A stretch of 64,000 nucleotides of DNA, taken from positions 3,486 through 67,485 of the forward strand of contig NZ_JBHVOS010000027.1 in the NCBI RefSeq assembly GCF_042887685.1, written 5' to 3'. This document shows, in pieces, positions 1 through 8,742 of the stretch. The notes below the pieces were generated by a model, which saw only the letters and a program-made list of their open reading frames with translations, made no database searches and was not told the DNA's origin. Source of the DNA: Oerskovia sp042887685 (GTDB lineage Bacteria; Actinomycetota; Actinomycetes; Actinomycetales; Cellulomonadaceae). The position numbers were made by a program, and so were the translations under genes. Position 1 is the first letter of the stretch. Each line of letters opens with the position of its first letter.

Positions 1-1
1 C

Positions 2-310
2 GTGCGCGGCGTGCCCGACGACACGGACATCGTGGCCGTCGTGGGCGCCGAGCCCACGGTCGAGCTGTCGAAGATCTACGTGCATCCCGCGTCCCAGGGC
101 ACGGGCGTCGCGAGCGACCTCCTGCGGGCCGCGCTCGACGCGGCACCTGCCCTCGTCCCGGACCGGGCCGTGTGGCTCGGCACCAACGGGGAGAACGCGC
201 GGGCCCAGGCGTTCTACCGCAAGCACGGGTTCGCGGTCGCGGGAACGCGCACGTACGTCGTGGGCGGCGAGGCGCACGACGACGTCGTGATGGTGCGCCC
301 GCTCGACTGA
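2..310 (+). CDS. GNAT-family N-acetyltransferase, 5'-truncated by window edge
   Basis: The visible 102 residues are the C-terminal part of a GNAT acetyltransferase, which transfers an acetyl group from acetyl-CoA to an amine. The beta-4/alpha-3 acetyl-CoA signature is visible as a V/I-P-S-Q-G-T-G-V-A-type loop (YVHPASQGTGVASDLL), close to the family Q/R-x-x-G-x-G/A motif. It is followed by the usual NxxAxxFYxKxGF segment near residues 63-76 that ends many GNAT domains. The frame is open to the left edge, so the true start lies outside the window. The substrate cannot be told. It converges on the next gene, with a hairpin between them. Confidence 0.85.
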   Translation: MRGVPDDTDIVAVVGAEPTVELSKIYVHPASQGTGVASDLLRAALDAAPALVPDRAVWLGTNGENARAQAFYRKHGFAVAGTRTYVVGGEAHDDVVMVRPLD

Positions 311-430
311 GCCCTCCGCCCGAGGCGTTCCCCGGGTCGGGGAAGACGCCGAAGACGCCCGGGCTGTCGTCCCCGGCCATCTTCCAGACCGCGCCGTCCT
401 CACCTCCTCGTGCGCACCGTGCCCCTGGGC

Positions 431-472
431 GCCCGCCGGGACTCGGCCCACCCGCAGGTGGTCCCGGCGGGC
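431..472. terminator. Hairpin between convergent genes
   Basis: A perfect 12-bp inverted repeat (GCCCGCCGGGAC / GTCCCGGCGGGC) encloses an 18-nt loop. It sits between two converging genes. There is no T-tract, as is common for actinobacterial terminators, so a bidirectional terminator is inferred. Confidence 0.55.
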
Positions 473-478
473 ACCGGT

Positions 479-1279
479 CTAGTGGTCGCCCAGGCTCGCG
501 GCGCCGTCGCCCGCGTCGTCCGGGTGGAGCGGGAGGAACACGTGGACGTGCCCCTGGTCGGCGCCGACGCTCAGCTCGTCGAGCTGGGTCGCGGCCATGG
601 CCCACGTGTCGGCGGCGCGCAGCCGCAGGTCGGACGCGAGCGCCAGGAGCTCGGCGCGGGCGGGCTCGGCCGCGCCCTCGGCCAGGACGAGCGCGTCGAC
701 CGTGTCGCCCAGCAGCGCGATCGAGACCCCCAGGCCGTTGCGCGTGACGTTGTACCCCGACGCGCCGGTGGGCAGCGCCTCGGCCTCGGTCGTCAGGGCC
801 GCGAGGTCCTCGCGCCAGGTCGCGACCTGCTCGGGGGTCGCGGGGGTGCCGGGTGAACCGTCGAGCGGCAGCGCCACGGACAGGTCGTTCATGGTCGGGA
901 CGAGGCGTTCCTGCGCGGAGAGCGCGAAGTCGGTCACGACGCCCAGGTTCTCGGCGTCGCGCGCGGCCTCGGCCGCCTCGAGCTCGGCCACGCGCGCGGG
1001 GTCGACGGCGTACGCGCCGGACGCTGCGTCGTCGGGCCCTCGTGTGAGCGCCCAGGCGACGACCGCGACGACGATGCCGACGACGACCACCGCCGCGGCG
1101 AGCAGCAGGGCGCGACGGCCGCGCGAGAGGTTCCGCGGCCACCGGGCGCGCTCGCGCTCCGGCGGCCGCGGGCGGGGACGGCCGGCACCGTCCCCGGTCT
1201 GGTGGCCCGCACCACGGGCGGTCGCGGAGCGGGCGGCCCGCTGGGCCTTGGTGCGCTGCGCGGACGTGGTCTGTGCCAC
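479..1279 (-). CDS. Hypothetical single-pass membrane protein
   Basis: Encodes 266 aa of unknown function. The first ~55 residues are strongly basic and rich in Arg, Pro and Ala. A single hydrophobic helix follows at about residues 57-78, then an alanine- and leucine-rich, mostly helical ~185-residue extracytoplasmic part (if N-in). I chose the GTG at 1279 because an AGGAG box lies 7 nt upstream. The open frame continues further upstream but there it is only antisense to, and overlapping, the 3' end of the ThuA gene region. No enzymatic motif is recognisable. It is the gene after the large ThuA-GSDH gene on the same strand, but a strong hairpin separates them, so it is probably expressed separately. 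Confidence 0.6.
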   Translation of the reverse strand: MAQTTSAQRTKAQRAARSATARGAGHQTGDGAGRPRPRPPERERARWPRNLSRGRRALLLAAAVVVVGIVVAVVAWALTRGPDDAASGAYAVDPARVAELEAAEAARDAENLGVVTDFALSAQERLVPTMNDLSVALPLDGSPGTPATPEQVATWREDLAALTTEAEALPTGASGYNVTRNGLGVSIALLGDTVDALVLAEGAAEPARAELLALASDLRLRAADTWAMAATQLDELSVGADQGHVHVFLPLHPDDAGDGAASLGDH

Positions 1280-1388
1280 GGGAGGACTCCTGTCGTCTCG
1301 GGTGCGGGAGGTCTGTGGGACGTCGGGTGCGTGGTCCTGCTGCGACGCGCCGGGCGTGTCCCGGCCGGGCCACGCACCCGACGTGCGC

Positions 1389-1422
1389 GGCAGGCGCCGC
1401 CCCCTGAGGGGCGACGCCTGCC
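1389..1422 (-). terminator. Terminator hairpin after the first ThuA-GSDH gene
   Basis: A 15-bp inverted repeat with one mismatch (GGCAGGCGCCGCCCC / GGGGCGACGCCTGCC) around a 4-nt loop begins 9 nt after the stop codon of the 2022-aa secreted protein gene. Confidence 0.7.
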
Positions 1423-1431
1423 GTTCGTGCA

Positions 1432-4400
1432 TCAGCCGCAGGACGCGGCCGCGTAGTCGACCGTGTACGTCGACGTCCGGTCCCCGATCGTCGCGACGAC
1501 CGTGGCGGAACCCGCCTCGACCGACGTGGCGCGCGAGGCGAACGACTGCGACGCGGACTTGCCCGGAGCGACACCCGTGAAGGTCTTCGTCCCGAACGGC
1601 GTGCTCACCTTGATCGTCGCCGGCGCGTCGTCGGTGTTGACGACCCGCACGTTGACGAGCACCTTGCCCGCGGTGCACTGGGTCTTGGCCACGACCTCGG
1701 CCGTGACCCCGCCCTCGACCGGCGGCACCGAGAGGGTGAGCGGCTCGCTCACGTTCCCGGCGACGTCGACCGCGCGGTACGAGACCTCGACGGCCCCGTC
1801 CCCGACGACGAAGGGCTCGGTGTAGGCGAGCCACTCGCCGGCGGGGGTGTCGGCGAGGCGGTACTCGACCCGGGCGAGGCCCGAACCGGTGTCCGCGCCG
1901 GCCAGGGTGACCGTGCGCTCGGACAGCTCGGCCGTGGCGGTCGGTGCCGTGGCGTCGATCTTCACCACGTGCACGACCTCCTGCGACACGTTGCCCGCCT
2001 CGTCGCTCGCGCGGAAGGCGAGCGAGTGCTCGCCACCCGTCGAGAGCGCGATGCCGCCCGTGTACGGGGCCCAGTCGGCGCCCGCGACCTTGACCTCGAT
2101 CGACGGCGTCTGCGAGACGTCGTCGGTCGCGGTCGCGGTGACCGTCACGGCCCCGGTGTTCCAGCCGGACGCGCCGGCTGCCGGGTCCTGGGCGACGGCC
2201 ACGACGGGCGCCTGCGTGTCCTCGTCACCCGTGGTGACGTGGAACCAGTCGAAGGCGACCTTCACGGGGACCTCCTGCTCGGGGCCGATGGCCACGAGAC
2301 CGAAGGACGTCAGCGCCGCGTCGTTGGTGACCGGGGCCCCGAGGGACGTCCAGTTCACCCCGCCGTCGCTGACCCAGCCCTGGTAGGTGTTGCCCACCTT
2401 CTCCATGCGCAGGTACCAGTAGCCCGACTCGGTCGTGTCGGCGATCTCGAGCTGGCGGTTGCCGCCGCTCGAGGCCGCGTTCTTCTCCGACGCGAGCTCG
2501 GCACCCAGGTTGAGCGGGGTGCCCGGCTGGTTCTTGGCGACCACGTCGAGCTTGACGTAGTTGTCGTCGTCGCCGTAGGCCATCAGTCCGGCGTACTGCC
2601 AGCGGTGCAGCAGCGGCGCCTTGAAGCGCGTCTCCGCGACCCAGTCACCCTCGGGGGCTGCCTGGAGCACGAAGTTGCGCGGGCTGACCGGGTTGGTGTT
2701 GTTGATGTCCCCCGGCTGCGTGGTGATGCGCAGCTCGCCACCGGCGACCTCGACCTTCGAGGCGTCGTAGCGGACCACGTTGTTCCAGCGGCAGCCGTCG
2801 AGGGCCGTCCCGTCGAACTCGTCGGACGGCTCACGCGTGCCGTCGTCCTCGGAGTCCGGCGTGACCTTGAACCAGTCGACCAGCGCGACCGAGTCGGCCG
2901 TCCCCGTGTCGCCCGCGGCGATGACGCCGAAGGTCGCGTTCGCCTTGACCGGGGCCGAGCCCGCGATCGCGGTCCACGTCTGGCCGTCCGCCGAGTACGC
3001 GGCCGTGATGGCCGTGCCCGTGGAGGTCAGCTTGAGGTACACCGACGACGGGAAGCTCGCCGCGACGTTCGTCTGGCCGTGCCACGTGCGCGCACCGCCC
3101 GTCTCGGTCTGGAACTCCAGGAACCGGTTGCCGTTCTGGTTCTTCGTGAACGCGAACTTGGTGTACTCGTCGTCGCTCACGTGCACGAGGAGACCCGCGT
3201 GCTGCCAGTGCCGTGCGAGCGGGACCTCGACCTTGGTCTGGATCTCCCACGCCCCGGCGGGTGCCGGCTGGCCCAGGTAGCTGATCGGGCCCGGGACCGC
3301 CTCGTTGATGTCGCCCTGGACGACGGGCAGGACCGCCTTGCCGTCCGCGACCGAGATCGACTTCCCGGGTGCGGTGCGCACCACGGTCCAGCGACCCGTG
3401 TTGATGTCCGCGGCGTCGAAGTCGTCCGACTTCTGTGCCGCGCACTGCGGCGGCGTTCCCGTCCCGGGCTCGGTCGGGTCGACCGGGTCGTCGTCGAACG
3501 AGAAGTCCTGGAACTCGACCGCGCTCGTGGCGGAGCTGTGCGCCGTCACGAAGAGACCGACGTCCTGGACCGACGCCGCTCCCGGCAGGGACACCGGGTC
3601 GCCGATCTGGGTGAAGTTCTCGCCGTCCTTGCTCCACGACGCCGTGTACAGGTTGCCGTCGCGCTCGATCCGGACCCACGCGGGGTAGCTCGTCGAGCTG
3701 GCCGCCGAGGAGGTCACGAGCTGCCCCGCGGCGTTGCCGCGCAGCCACTCGAAGCCGCCGTTCGGACGGATGCCCAGGGCCGCGTAGCCCGGCGACTTGC
3801 CCGGCTGCGTCACGTCGTTGCGGACGATGAGACCCGCCTTGGCGGACCCGTTGGAGTTGCCCTGGCTGTTGACCTTGACCGTCGCGGACCACTTCTCGTC
3901 CGCACCGGCCTCCTTGTAGATGGCCGAGTACTCGTCGGTGCCCTGCCACATGTTGGCACCCGCAGAGGTCACGAGGTACTTGCCCTCGGACAGCTGCTCG
4001 AACGTGCCGTTCGCGTTCGTGAAGGTCTTCATGCCCGCGAAGAGGTCACCGACCTGAGCCATGACGATGCGGGACTTCGTGGTGAGCCCCTTGTCGTTCG
4101 TGGCGACCGCGGTCAGCTTGTAGTAGTTGTCCGCCGTGGCGTTCCACGTCGTCGTGTACGGCGCGGAGGTGTCCGTGCCGATCGACTGGCCGTTCACGAA
4201 GAACTCGACCTGCGTGACCGTGTTCTCGGCGTCGGTCGCGTCCGCGGTGACCGTGATCGCGCCCTGCTCGAGCTGGACGCCCGCCTCGGGAGCGGTCACG
4301 ACGACCTCGGGACGGGTCGTGGCCGAGATGCCCTTGCCGTGCGCCTCGATGAAGTTCAGGCGACGCTCGCCCGCACCGGGGAACACGACGTACAGCGTGA

Positions 4401-7400
4401 AGCTCTCGCCCGGGTCCGCCACGTCGACGCGCACGTCGGTGAAGGTGCCCAGCCCGGTCTCCGGGACGGAGGCCGTGGCGAGGAGCTCGCCGTCGGGAGC
4501 GTCACGGCGCAGCTCGACGGTGCCCGCCTGGGCGGCCGAGACGCGCAGCGACAGCGCGCTGATCTGGTGGAGGTTGAACGGGTCGTACGAGGACCAGGCC
4601 CCGTCCTTGCCCGTGATGACGGACCCGCCACCCTCGACGTCCCGGCTGGGGAGCTGGGTCGTGCCCTGGGAAGCGGTCTGGAACTCGGCCTCACGCTTCT
4701 TGCCGAACACCAGCGTCGTGTCGGAGCCGGTCAGCGCGGGCACGTCGCCCTCGCCGCCGCCGTCCGTGTACCGGGCGTCGAGCACGTAGAAGACGTTCAT
4801 GTCCTCACCGTGGCCACCGCCCAGGCCGGTCTCGACCGACCCTGTCGTCCCGTGGAGGGGCTCGGACGGGTGCGCGTGGGCGTCATGCCCGAGCGCGGGC
4901 TGGATGATGACGTTCTCGTCGACGATCGAGGAGTCCTCGGCGTCGCTGACCTCGACGTCCCAGTCGATCCGGTCGCCGAAGTCGAAGAACGACCCGGTCG
5001 GCGGCAGGTTGAAGTCGACCTCGGGGCGCGTGTTGCCGACCGTGATCGGGACCGTGGCGGTACCGACCTTGCCCGACGGGTCGCTCACCGTGAGGCGGGC
5101 GTCGTAGACGCCGTTCACGGTGTAGGTGTGGGTCGGGGCCGCCTCGGTCGAGTCGGTCGTGCCGTCACCGTCGAAGTCCCACGCGAACGTGAGCGCCTCG
5201 TTCTCGGGGTCGGTGCTCGCGGCGCCGTCGAACGTGACGGTGAGCGGGGCCGTGCCCGAGTCCGGCGTCGCGGCCGGCTTGGCGACCGGGGAGCGCGAAC
5301 CGGAGATGTAGTCGATGCGGTGCAGACCCGAGTTCGGGTTGTCACGCCCGAAGCCGCCGCCCCAGTCGAGCACGTAGAGCGCGCCCTCGGGACCGAACGT
5401 CGAGTCGATCGGGGCGAGGAACTGCTCGTTCGACAGGAACGGGTTGACCTTCTCGACAGCGGCGCCCTGGGGCGTCGAGTCCTTGAGGTCGATCGAGTAC
5501 ATCTTGTTGCGCGCCCACTCGTAGAAGAAGGGCTTGCCGTCGTAGTACTCGGGGAACTTGGTGTCCGACACGAGGTCCGCGTCGTAGCTGTAGAACGGGC
5601 CACCCATGGGTGCGAGCCCACCACCGGCGTTGATGACGCCGGGGGCCGAGGTGCGCTGGTAGCCGTAGTACATGTCCGCGGGCTGGGCCGGCGGGAGCTG
5701 CGTCAGACCCGTGTTCTTGACCGAGTCGTTGACCGGGTTGGCGCAGTCGAAGTTCGCGCCGACCGTGACCGGGTTGGTGCGGTAGTCGACGTCACGGAAA
5801 GGCTCGTTCTTGCCCATGCACAGGGGCCAGCCGAAGAAGCCGGGCTCCTGGATGAGGTTCCACTCGGCGATGCCCGCAGGGCCGCGGTTCGCGAGGTTGT
5901 CGGAGCCGTTGTCCGGCGAGTAGTCGGCCACGCCGAGGTTGCCCGAGGCGGGGTCGATCGTGAACCGGAAGGGGTTGCGGAAGCCCATCGCGTAGATCTC
6001 GGGCAGCGTCTTCTCGGTGCCCGGGGCGAACAGGTTGCCCTCGGGGATCGAGTACGTGCCGTCGGCCTCGGGGTGGATGCGCAGCACCTTGCCGCGCAGG
6101 TCGTTGGTGTTGGCCGACGTCGCGCGCGCGTCGTGCTGGGTGTTGGGACGCTCCGAGATCGGGGCGTACCCGCCCGAGGGCTCCGAGTGCGGGTTCACGT
6201 CGTCGCCCACGCCGATGTACAGGTCACCGGTGCGGTCGTCGAAGATCAGGCTGCCGCCCGTGTGGCCCGGCTCGTCGGGCAGGCGCCCGGCCGGGACCTC
6301 GATGAGGACCTTCTCCGAGGCCGGGTCGATCACGGTGCCGCCGGGACCGCCGTCGGTCACGGTGAAGCGCGAGATCCGGTTGAAGAAGTTCGCGGGGTTG
6401 GTGTCGTCGGCCGAGGCCGGCGAGTAGTACTGGTACAGGTACCCGTTGGTCGCGAAGTCCTTGTCGAGCGCGATGCCCAGCAGGCCGTCCTCACCGCCCG
6501 AGTACACGGGGATGGTGATCGCGGTCGAGGTGTTCTGGGTGCGCGGGTCGTAGACGCGGATCTGTCCGCGCACGAGCTCGGTGAAGAACACGCGGCCGTC
6601 GGGCGCGACGTCCATGCCGAACGGTGCGCTCGTGTTGGTGTCGAGCGCGACCTTCTCGAACTGGCCCCAGTCGGTGCCGCCGCAGTCGCCGGCCACCTGG
6701 CCCGACGCCCACTGGACGCCGCCCACGATGTGCTGGACCAGGTCCGGCTCGCCCGTGAAGTGCGCCCCGAAGTGACCCATGCCGGTCATCCAGGCGCGGC
6801 CGCCGTCGTAGGGCTTGCACCAGGAGATCGGGTGGTCGGCGCCCATCTTGTTGCCGCCCGCGTCGTACGTCGACTCGTCCATCGTGGCGAGCACGTGCGC
6901 GCTGCCGCGGACGTTGGCCGAGTAGTTGTACCACTCGTCGGCGCGGTTCCAGCGCTGGTCGAGGTGCTTGGTCGAGGGGTGCACGCGGTCCTCGACGCGC
7001 ACCGTGCCGGGCAGGCCGGGGCTGTTGCCGGTCGCGGCGTGACCGGGCATGAGCGCCCCGATCATGTCGTCCCACCAGTCGTAGTTCCCGCGCATGTCGG
7101 TCGCGTTGTGGATCGCGACGATGCCGCCGCCGGCCTGCTGGTAGCGCTCGAGCGCAGCCTTCTGGTCGGCGTTCCACGGGTCGCCCGACGTCTGGAACAT
7201 CACCAGCGCGTCGTACTGGGCGAGTCCCGCGTCGGTGAAGACCGAGGAGTCCTCGGTGTGGTCGGACGCGATGCCCACGTCGGCGAACGCGGCCTCGAGC
7301 ACCGGGGTGCCCTGCGTGATCGCCTCGGTGTGCCGGAACTGGGTCGTCTTGGTGAAGATGAGGACCTTGCGGTCGTCACCGGGAGCGTGTGGTCCGTCGT

Positions 7401-7500
7401 GGGCGGCAGCCATGGTCGCGGGCGCGAGAGTGAACGCCAGAGCTCCGATGGTCAGCGCCGCGACGGCTCTTCCCCGCAGGGGAAGTCGCGCAGCCTTCAT
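1432..7500 (-). CDS. Giant secreted ThuA / GSDH-type beta-propeller / PKD / LamG-like multidomain protein
   Basis: A 2022-aa predicted exported protein. A Sec signal peptide (residues 1-33, MKAARLPLRG start) is followed by a ThuA-like domain (~44-266, beginning KVLIFTKTTQFRH) and a glucose/sorbosone-dehydrogenase-type beta-propeller (~281-733). Then come a PKD domain (~740-822, WDFDGDG and HTYTVNGVY motifs), a CBM6-like jelly-roll stretch, a bacterial Ig domain, three concanavalin/LamG-like modules (~1170-1760), two Ig-like repeats with DxAGNVS signatures, and a ~85-residue C-terminal domain ending ASCG. The start is set by GGAGG 8 nt upstream of ATG 7500. No LPXTG anchor is seen. A role in extracellular binding or oxidation of a glycan or glycoside is inferred, because GSDH homologues include quinoprotein sugar dehydrogenases. 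PQQ dependence cannot be shown here. It is a paralogue of the 17652-23183 gene. Confidence 0.85.
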   Translation of the reverse strand: MKAARLPLRGRAVAALTIGALAFTLAPATMAAAHDGPHAPGDDRKVLIFTKTTQFRHTEAITQGTPVLEAAFADVGIASDHTEDSSVFTDAGLAQYDALVMFQTSGDPWNADQKAALERYQQAGGGIVAIHNATDMRGNYDWWDDMIGALMPGHAATGNSPGLPGTVRVEDRVHPSTKHLDQRWNRADEWYNYSANVRGSAHVLATMDESTYDAGGNKMGADHPISWCKPYDGGRAWMTGMGHFGAHFTGEPDLVQHIVGGVQWASGQVAGDCGGTDWGQFEKVALDTNTSAPFGMDVAPDGRVFFTELVRGQIRVYDPRTQNTSTAITIPVYSGGEDGLLGIALDKDFATNGYLYQYYSPASADDTNPANFFNRISRFTVTDGGPGGTVIDPASEKVLIEVPAGRLPDEPGHTGGSLIFDDRTGDLYIGVGDDVNPHSEPSGGYAPISERPNTQHDARATSANTNDLRGKVLRIHPEADGTYSIPEGNLFAPGTEKTLPEIYAMGFRNPFRFTIDPASGNLGVADYSPDNGSDNLANRGPAGIAEWNLIQEPGFFGWPLCMGKNEPFRDVDYRTNPVTVGANFDCANPVNDSVKNTGLTQLPPAQPADMYYGYQRTSAPGVINAGGGLAPMGGPFYSYDADLVSDTKFPEYYDGKPFFYEWARNKMYSIDLKDSTPQGAAVEKVNPFLSNEQFLAPIDSTFGPEGALYVLDWGGGFGRDNPNSGLHRIDYISGSRSPVAKPAATPDSGTAPLTVTFDGAASTDPENEALTFAWDFDGDGTTDSTEAAPTHTYTVNGVYDARLTVSDPSGKVGTATVPITVGNTRPEVDFNLPPTGSFFDFGDRIDWDVEVSDAEDSSIVDENVIIQPALGHDAHAHPSEPLHGTTGSVETGLGGGHGEDMNVFYVLDARYTDGGGEGDVPALTGSDTTLVFGKKREAEFQTASQGTTQLPSRDVEGGGSVITGKDGAWSSYDPFNLHQISALSLRVSAAQAGTVELRRDAPDGELLATASVPETGLGTFTDVRVDVADPGESFTLYVVFPGAGERRLNFIEAHGKGISATTRPEVVVTAPEAGVQLEQGAITVTADATDAENTVTQVEFFVNGQSIGTDTSAPYTTTWNATADNYYKLTAVATNDKGLTTKSRIVMAQVGDLFAGMKTFTNANGTFEQLSEGKYLVTSAGANMWQGTDEYSAIYKEAGADEKWSATVKVNSQGNSNGSAKAGLIVRNDVTQPGKSPGYAALGIRPNGGFEWLRGNAAGQLVTSSAASSTSYPAWVRIERDGNLYTASWSKDGENFTQIGDPVSLPGAASVQDVGLFVTAHSSATSAVEFQDFSFDDDPVDPTEPGTGTPPQCAAQKSDDFDAADINTGRWTVVRTAPGKSISVADGKAVLPVVQGDINEAVPGPISYLGQPAPAGAWEIQTKVEVPLARHWQHAGLLVHVSDDEYTKFAFTKNQNGNRFLEFQTETGGARTWHGQTNVAASFPSSVYLKLTSTGTAITAAYSADGQTWTAIAGSAPVKANATFGVIAAGDTGTADSVALVDWFKVTPDSEDDGTREPSDEFDGTALDGCRWNNVVRYDASKVEVAGGELRITTQPGDINNTNPVSPRNFVLQAAPEGDWVAETRFKAPLLHRWQYAGLMAYGDDDNYVKLDVVAKNQPGTPLNLGAELASEKNAASSGGNRQLEIADTTESGYWYLRMEKVGNTYQGWVSDGGVNWTSLGAPVTNDAALTSFGLVAIGPEQEVPVKVAFDWFHVTTGDEDTQAPVVAVAQDPAAGASGWNTGAVTVTATATDDVSQTPSIEVKVAGADWAPYTGGIALSTGGEHSLAFRASDEAGNVSQEVVHVVKIDATAPTATAELSERTVTLAGADTGSGLARVEYRLADTPAGEWLAYTEPFVVGDGAVEVSYRAVDVAGNVSEPLTLSVPPVEGGVTAEVVAKTQCTAGKVLVNVRVVNTDDAPATIKVSTPFGTKTFTGVAPGKSASQSFASRATSVEAGSATVVATIGDRTSTYTVDYAAASCG

Positions 7501-7636
7501 GTGTCTTGCCTCCAGGGCAGTCGGCACGTGGCGAGAGTCCGTGCCCCGCTCGTCGGTGAACGGGGCCGCACGTGCTGTGAAGAGTTACGTCGTCCCACGG
7601 CGTGCCGGCGCCGTCGGTCCTGCACCTACCGAACGG

Positions 7637-8500
7637 TCAGCCGCGCATCAGTCCTCTCAGGAAGTCCAGGCCATCGACAGCGATGGCGTCCTGGGTGGGG
7701 GCGAGCGGTCGCCAGATCGAGGCGGCCGTCGCGATGGTCGCGTTGTCGGCGGTGAACGACTCGATGCACAACGAGCCGTCGTAGCCGCTCGCGTCGAGCG
7801 CGCCGAGGAACGCGGTCCAGTCGAGGTGGTCGGTACCCGGCGCGCCGCGGTCGTTGCCGCAGACCTGCACGTGCGCGATGCGGTCCCCGGCGCGCGTCAC
7901 TGCGGCCGCCAGGTCCGTCTCCTCGATGTTCATGTGGTAGACGTCGAGCATGAGCCCGATCCCCTCCGACGGGAGGGGGGCGACGACGGCGAGGCCCTGG
8001 TCGACCGTGTTGACCAGGCTCGTCTCGTAGCGGTTGAGCGGTTCGAGGCCGATCCGCACGCCCGCGGTCATCGCGTGCTCGACGACGGGCGCCAGGTGGT
8101 CGACGAGCTCGGCGTTCGCGGCCTCACGCTGCCCGGTGGTCATCCGCCAGGTGCGCCCCACGGACGCGTACGCGGGGCCACCGATGACCCGGGAACCGAC
8201 CGCGTGCGCCATGTCGACGACCTGGCGCAGGTAGTCCTGGGTCCGGCGGATCGTGCCGGCGTCGGCCGCGACGAGCTCGCGGCCCTGGCCCATGACGAGC
8301 GAGACCGAGGCGCCGAGGCCGTGGTCCGCGAGGACGTCCGCGGCGAGCTGGGGGTTCCAGTCGGTCACGTCCTCGACGGGCAGCTCGAGGACGTCGAAGC
8401 CCCACCCGGCGACGCGCGGGGCGATCTCGCGCAGGGAGACGTCGGTCAGGGGCGAGGTCCACACCCAGGTGTTGACCCCCAGGGGGCGCGTGCGAGCCAC
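7637..8500 (-). CDS. TIM-barrel sugar (phosphate) isomerase/epimerase
   Basis: A 287-aa AP-endonuclease-2/xylose-isomerase-like TIM-barrel protein. It resembles ketose 3-epimerases and hydroxypyruvate-isomerase/IolE-type enzymes. Visible metal and substrate residues include Glu in IGLEPLNRYE, Asp/His in MLDVYHMN, His in IAHVQVCGNDRGAPG and Glu in SLCIESF, the usual E-D-H-E metal set. The GTG start is preceded by a purine-rich AAAGAGAG. It lies between the importer binding-protein gene (upstream on this strand) and the ThuA-GSDH gene, so it probably acts on the imported, possibly 3-keto, sugar in the cytoplasm. Exact reaction unknown. Related TIM-barrel proteins epimerise ketoses or cleave 3-keto-glycosides. 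Confidence 0.8.
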   Translation of the reverse strand: MARTRPLGVNTWVWTSPLTDVSLREIAPRVAGWGFDVLELPVEDVTDWNPQLAADVLADHGLGASVSLVMGQGRELVAADAGTIRRTQDYLRQVVDMAHAVGSRVIGGPAYASVGRTWRMTTGQREAANAELVDHLAPVVEHAMTAGVRIGLEPLNRYETSLVNTVDQGLAVVAPLPSEGIGLMLDVYHMNIEETDLAAAVTRAGDRIAHVQVCGNDRGAPGTDHLDWTAFLGALDASGYDGSLCIESFTADNATIATAASIWRPLAPTQDAIAVDGLDFLRGLMRG

Positions 8501-8536
8501 GGTGCTCTCTTTCGTCGGTGGGTGCGCTGCCCGGGC

Positions 8537-8587
8537 GCCCGACGCCGGAGCTCACCTTCGTGCGGAAGGTGCGCTCCGTCGTCGGGC
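8537..8587 (-). terminator. Long near-perfect hairpin in the binding-protein/epimerase gap
   Basis: Outer arms of 15 bp (one mismatch) at 8537-8551 and 8573-8587 continue into a perfect 7-bp inner stem (CACCTTC / GAAGGTG), giving about 22 bp. It lies upstream of the epimerase start at 8500, so it is more likely an intra-operon attenuator or processing structure than a full stop. Confidence 0.5.
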
Positions 8588-8615
8588 ACCCGGGTGGGTG
8601 CGGTGCGTACCGGCT

Positions 8616-8695
8616 CCCGGCCGGTCCCCCGAGGAGAGCGAGGGACCGGCCGGGCGGTACCGGTCACGGGCCGGGCTGGCCCGGCCCGTGACCGG
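8616..8695 (-). terminator. Twin hairpins after the sugar-binding-protein gene
   Basis: Two adjacent stems lie just after the stop codon of the binding-protein gene: 13-bp arms at 8616-8628 / 8642-8654, and perfect 17-bp arms at 8660-8676 / 8679-8695 with a 2-nt loop. Such structures often stabilise the abundant binding-protein mRNA relative to downstream genes. That function is inferred. Confidence 0.6.
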
Positions 8696-8742
8696 TGTCG
8701 GTGACCGGCGGCGGCTGGTGCCGCCGGGTCGTCAGGCGAGGG

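Noticed and set aside
1969..7755. A 1928-codon open frame on the plus strand opposite the first ThuA-GSDH gene
   Set aside because: It is a high-GC antisense shadow: extreme Arg/Val/Asp/Gly composition, no domains, and it mirrors the codon bias of the real gene. The same holds for the ~1983-codon frame at 17298-23249 and the 1079-codon frame at 35550-38789.
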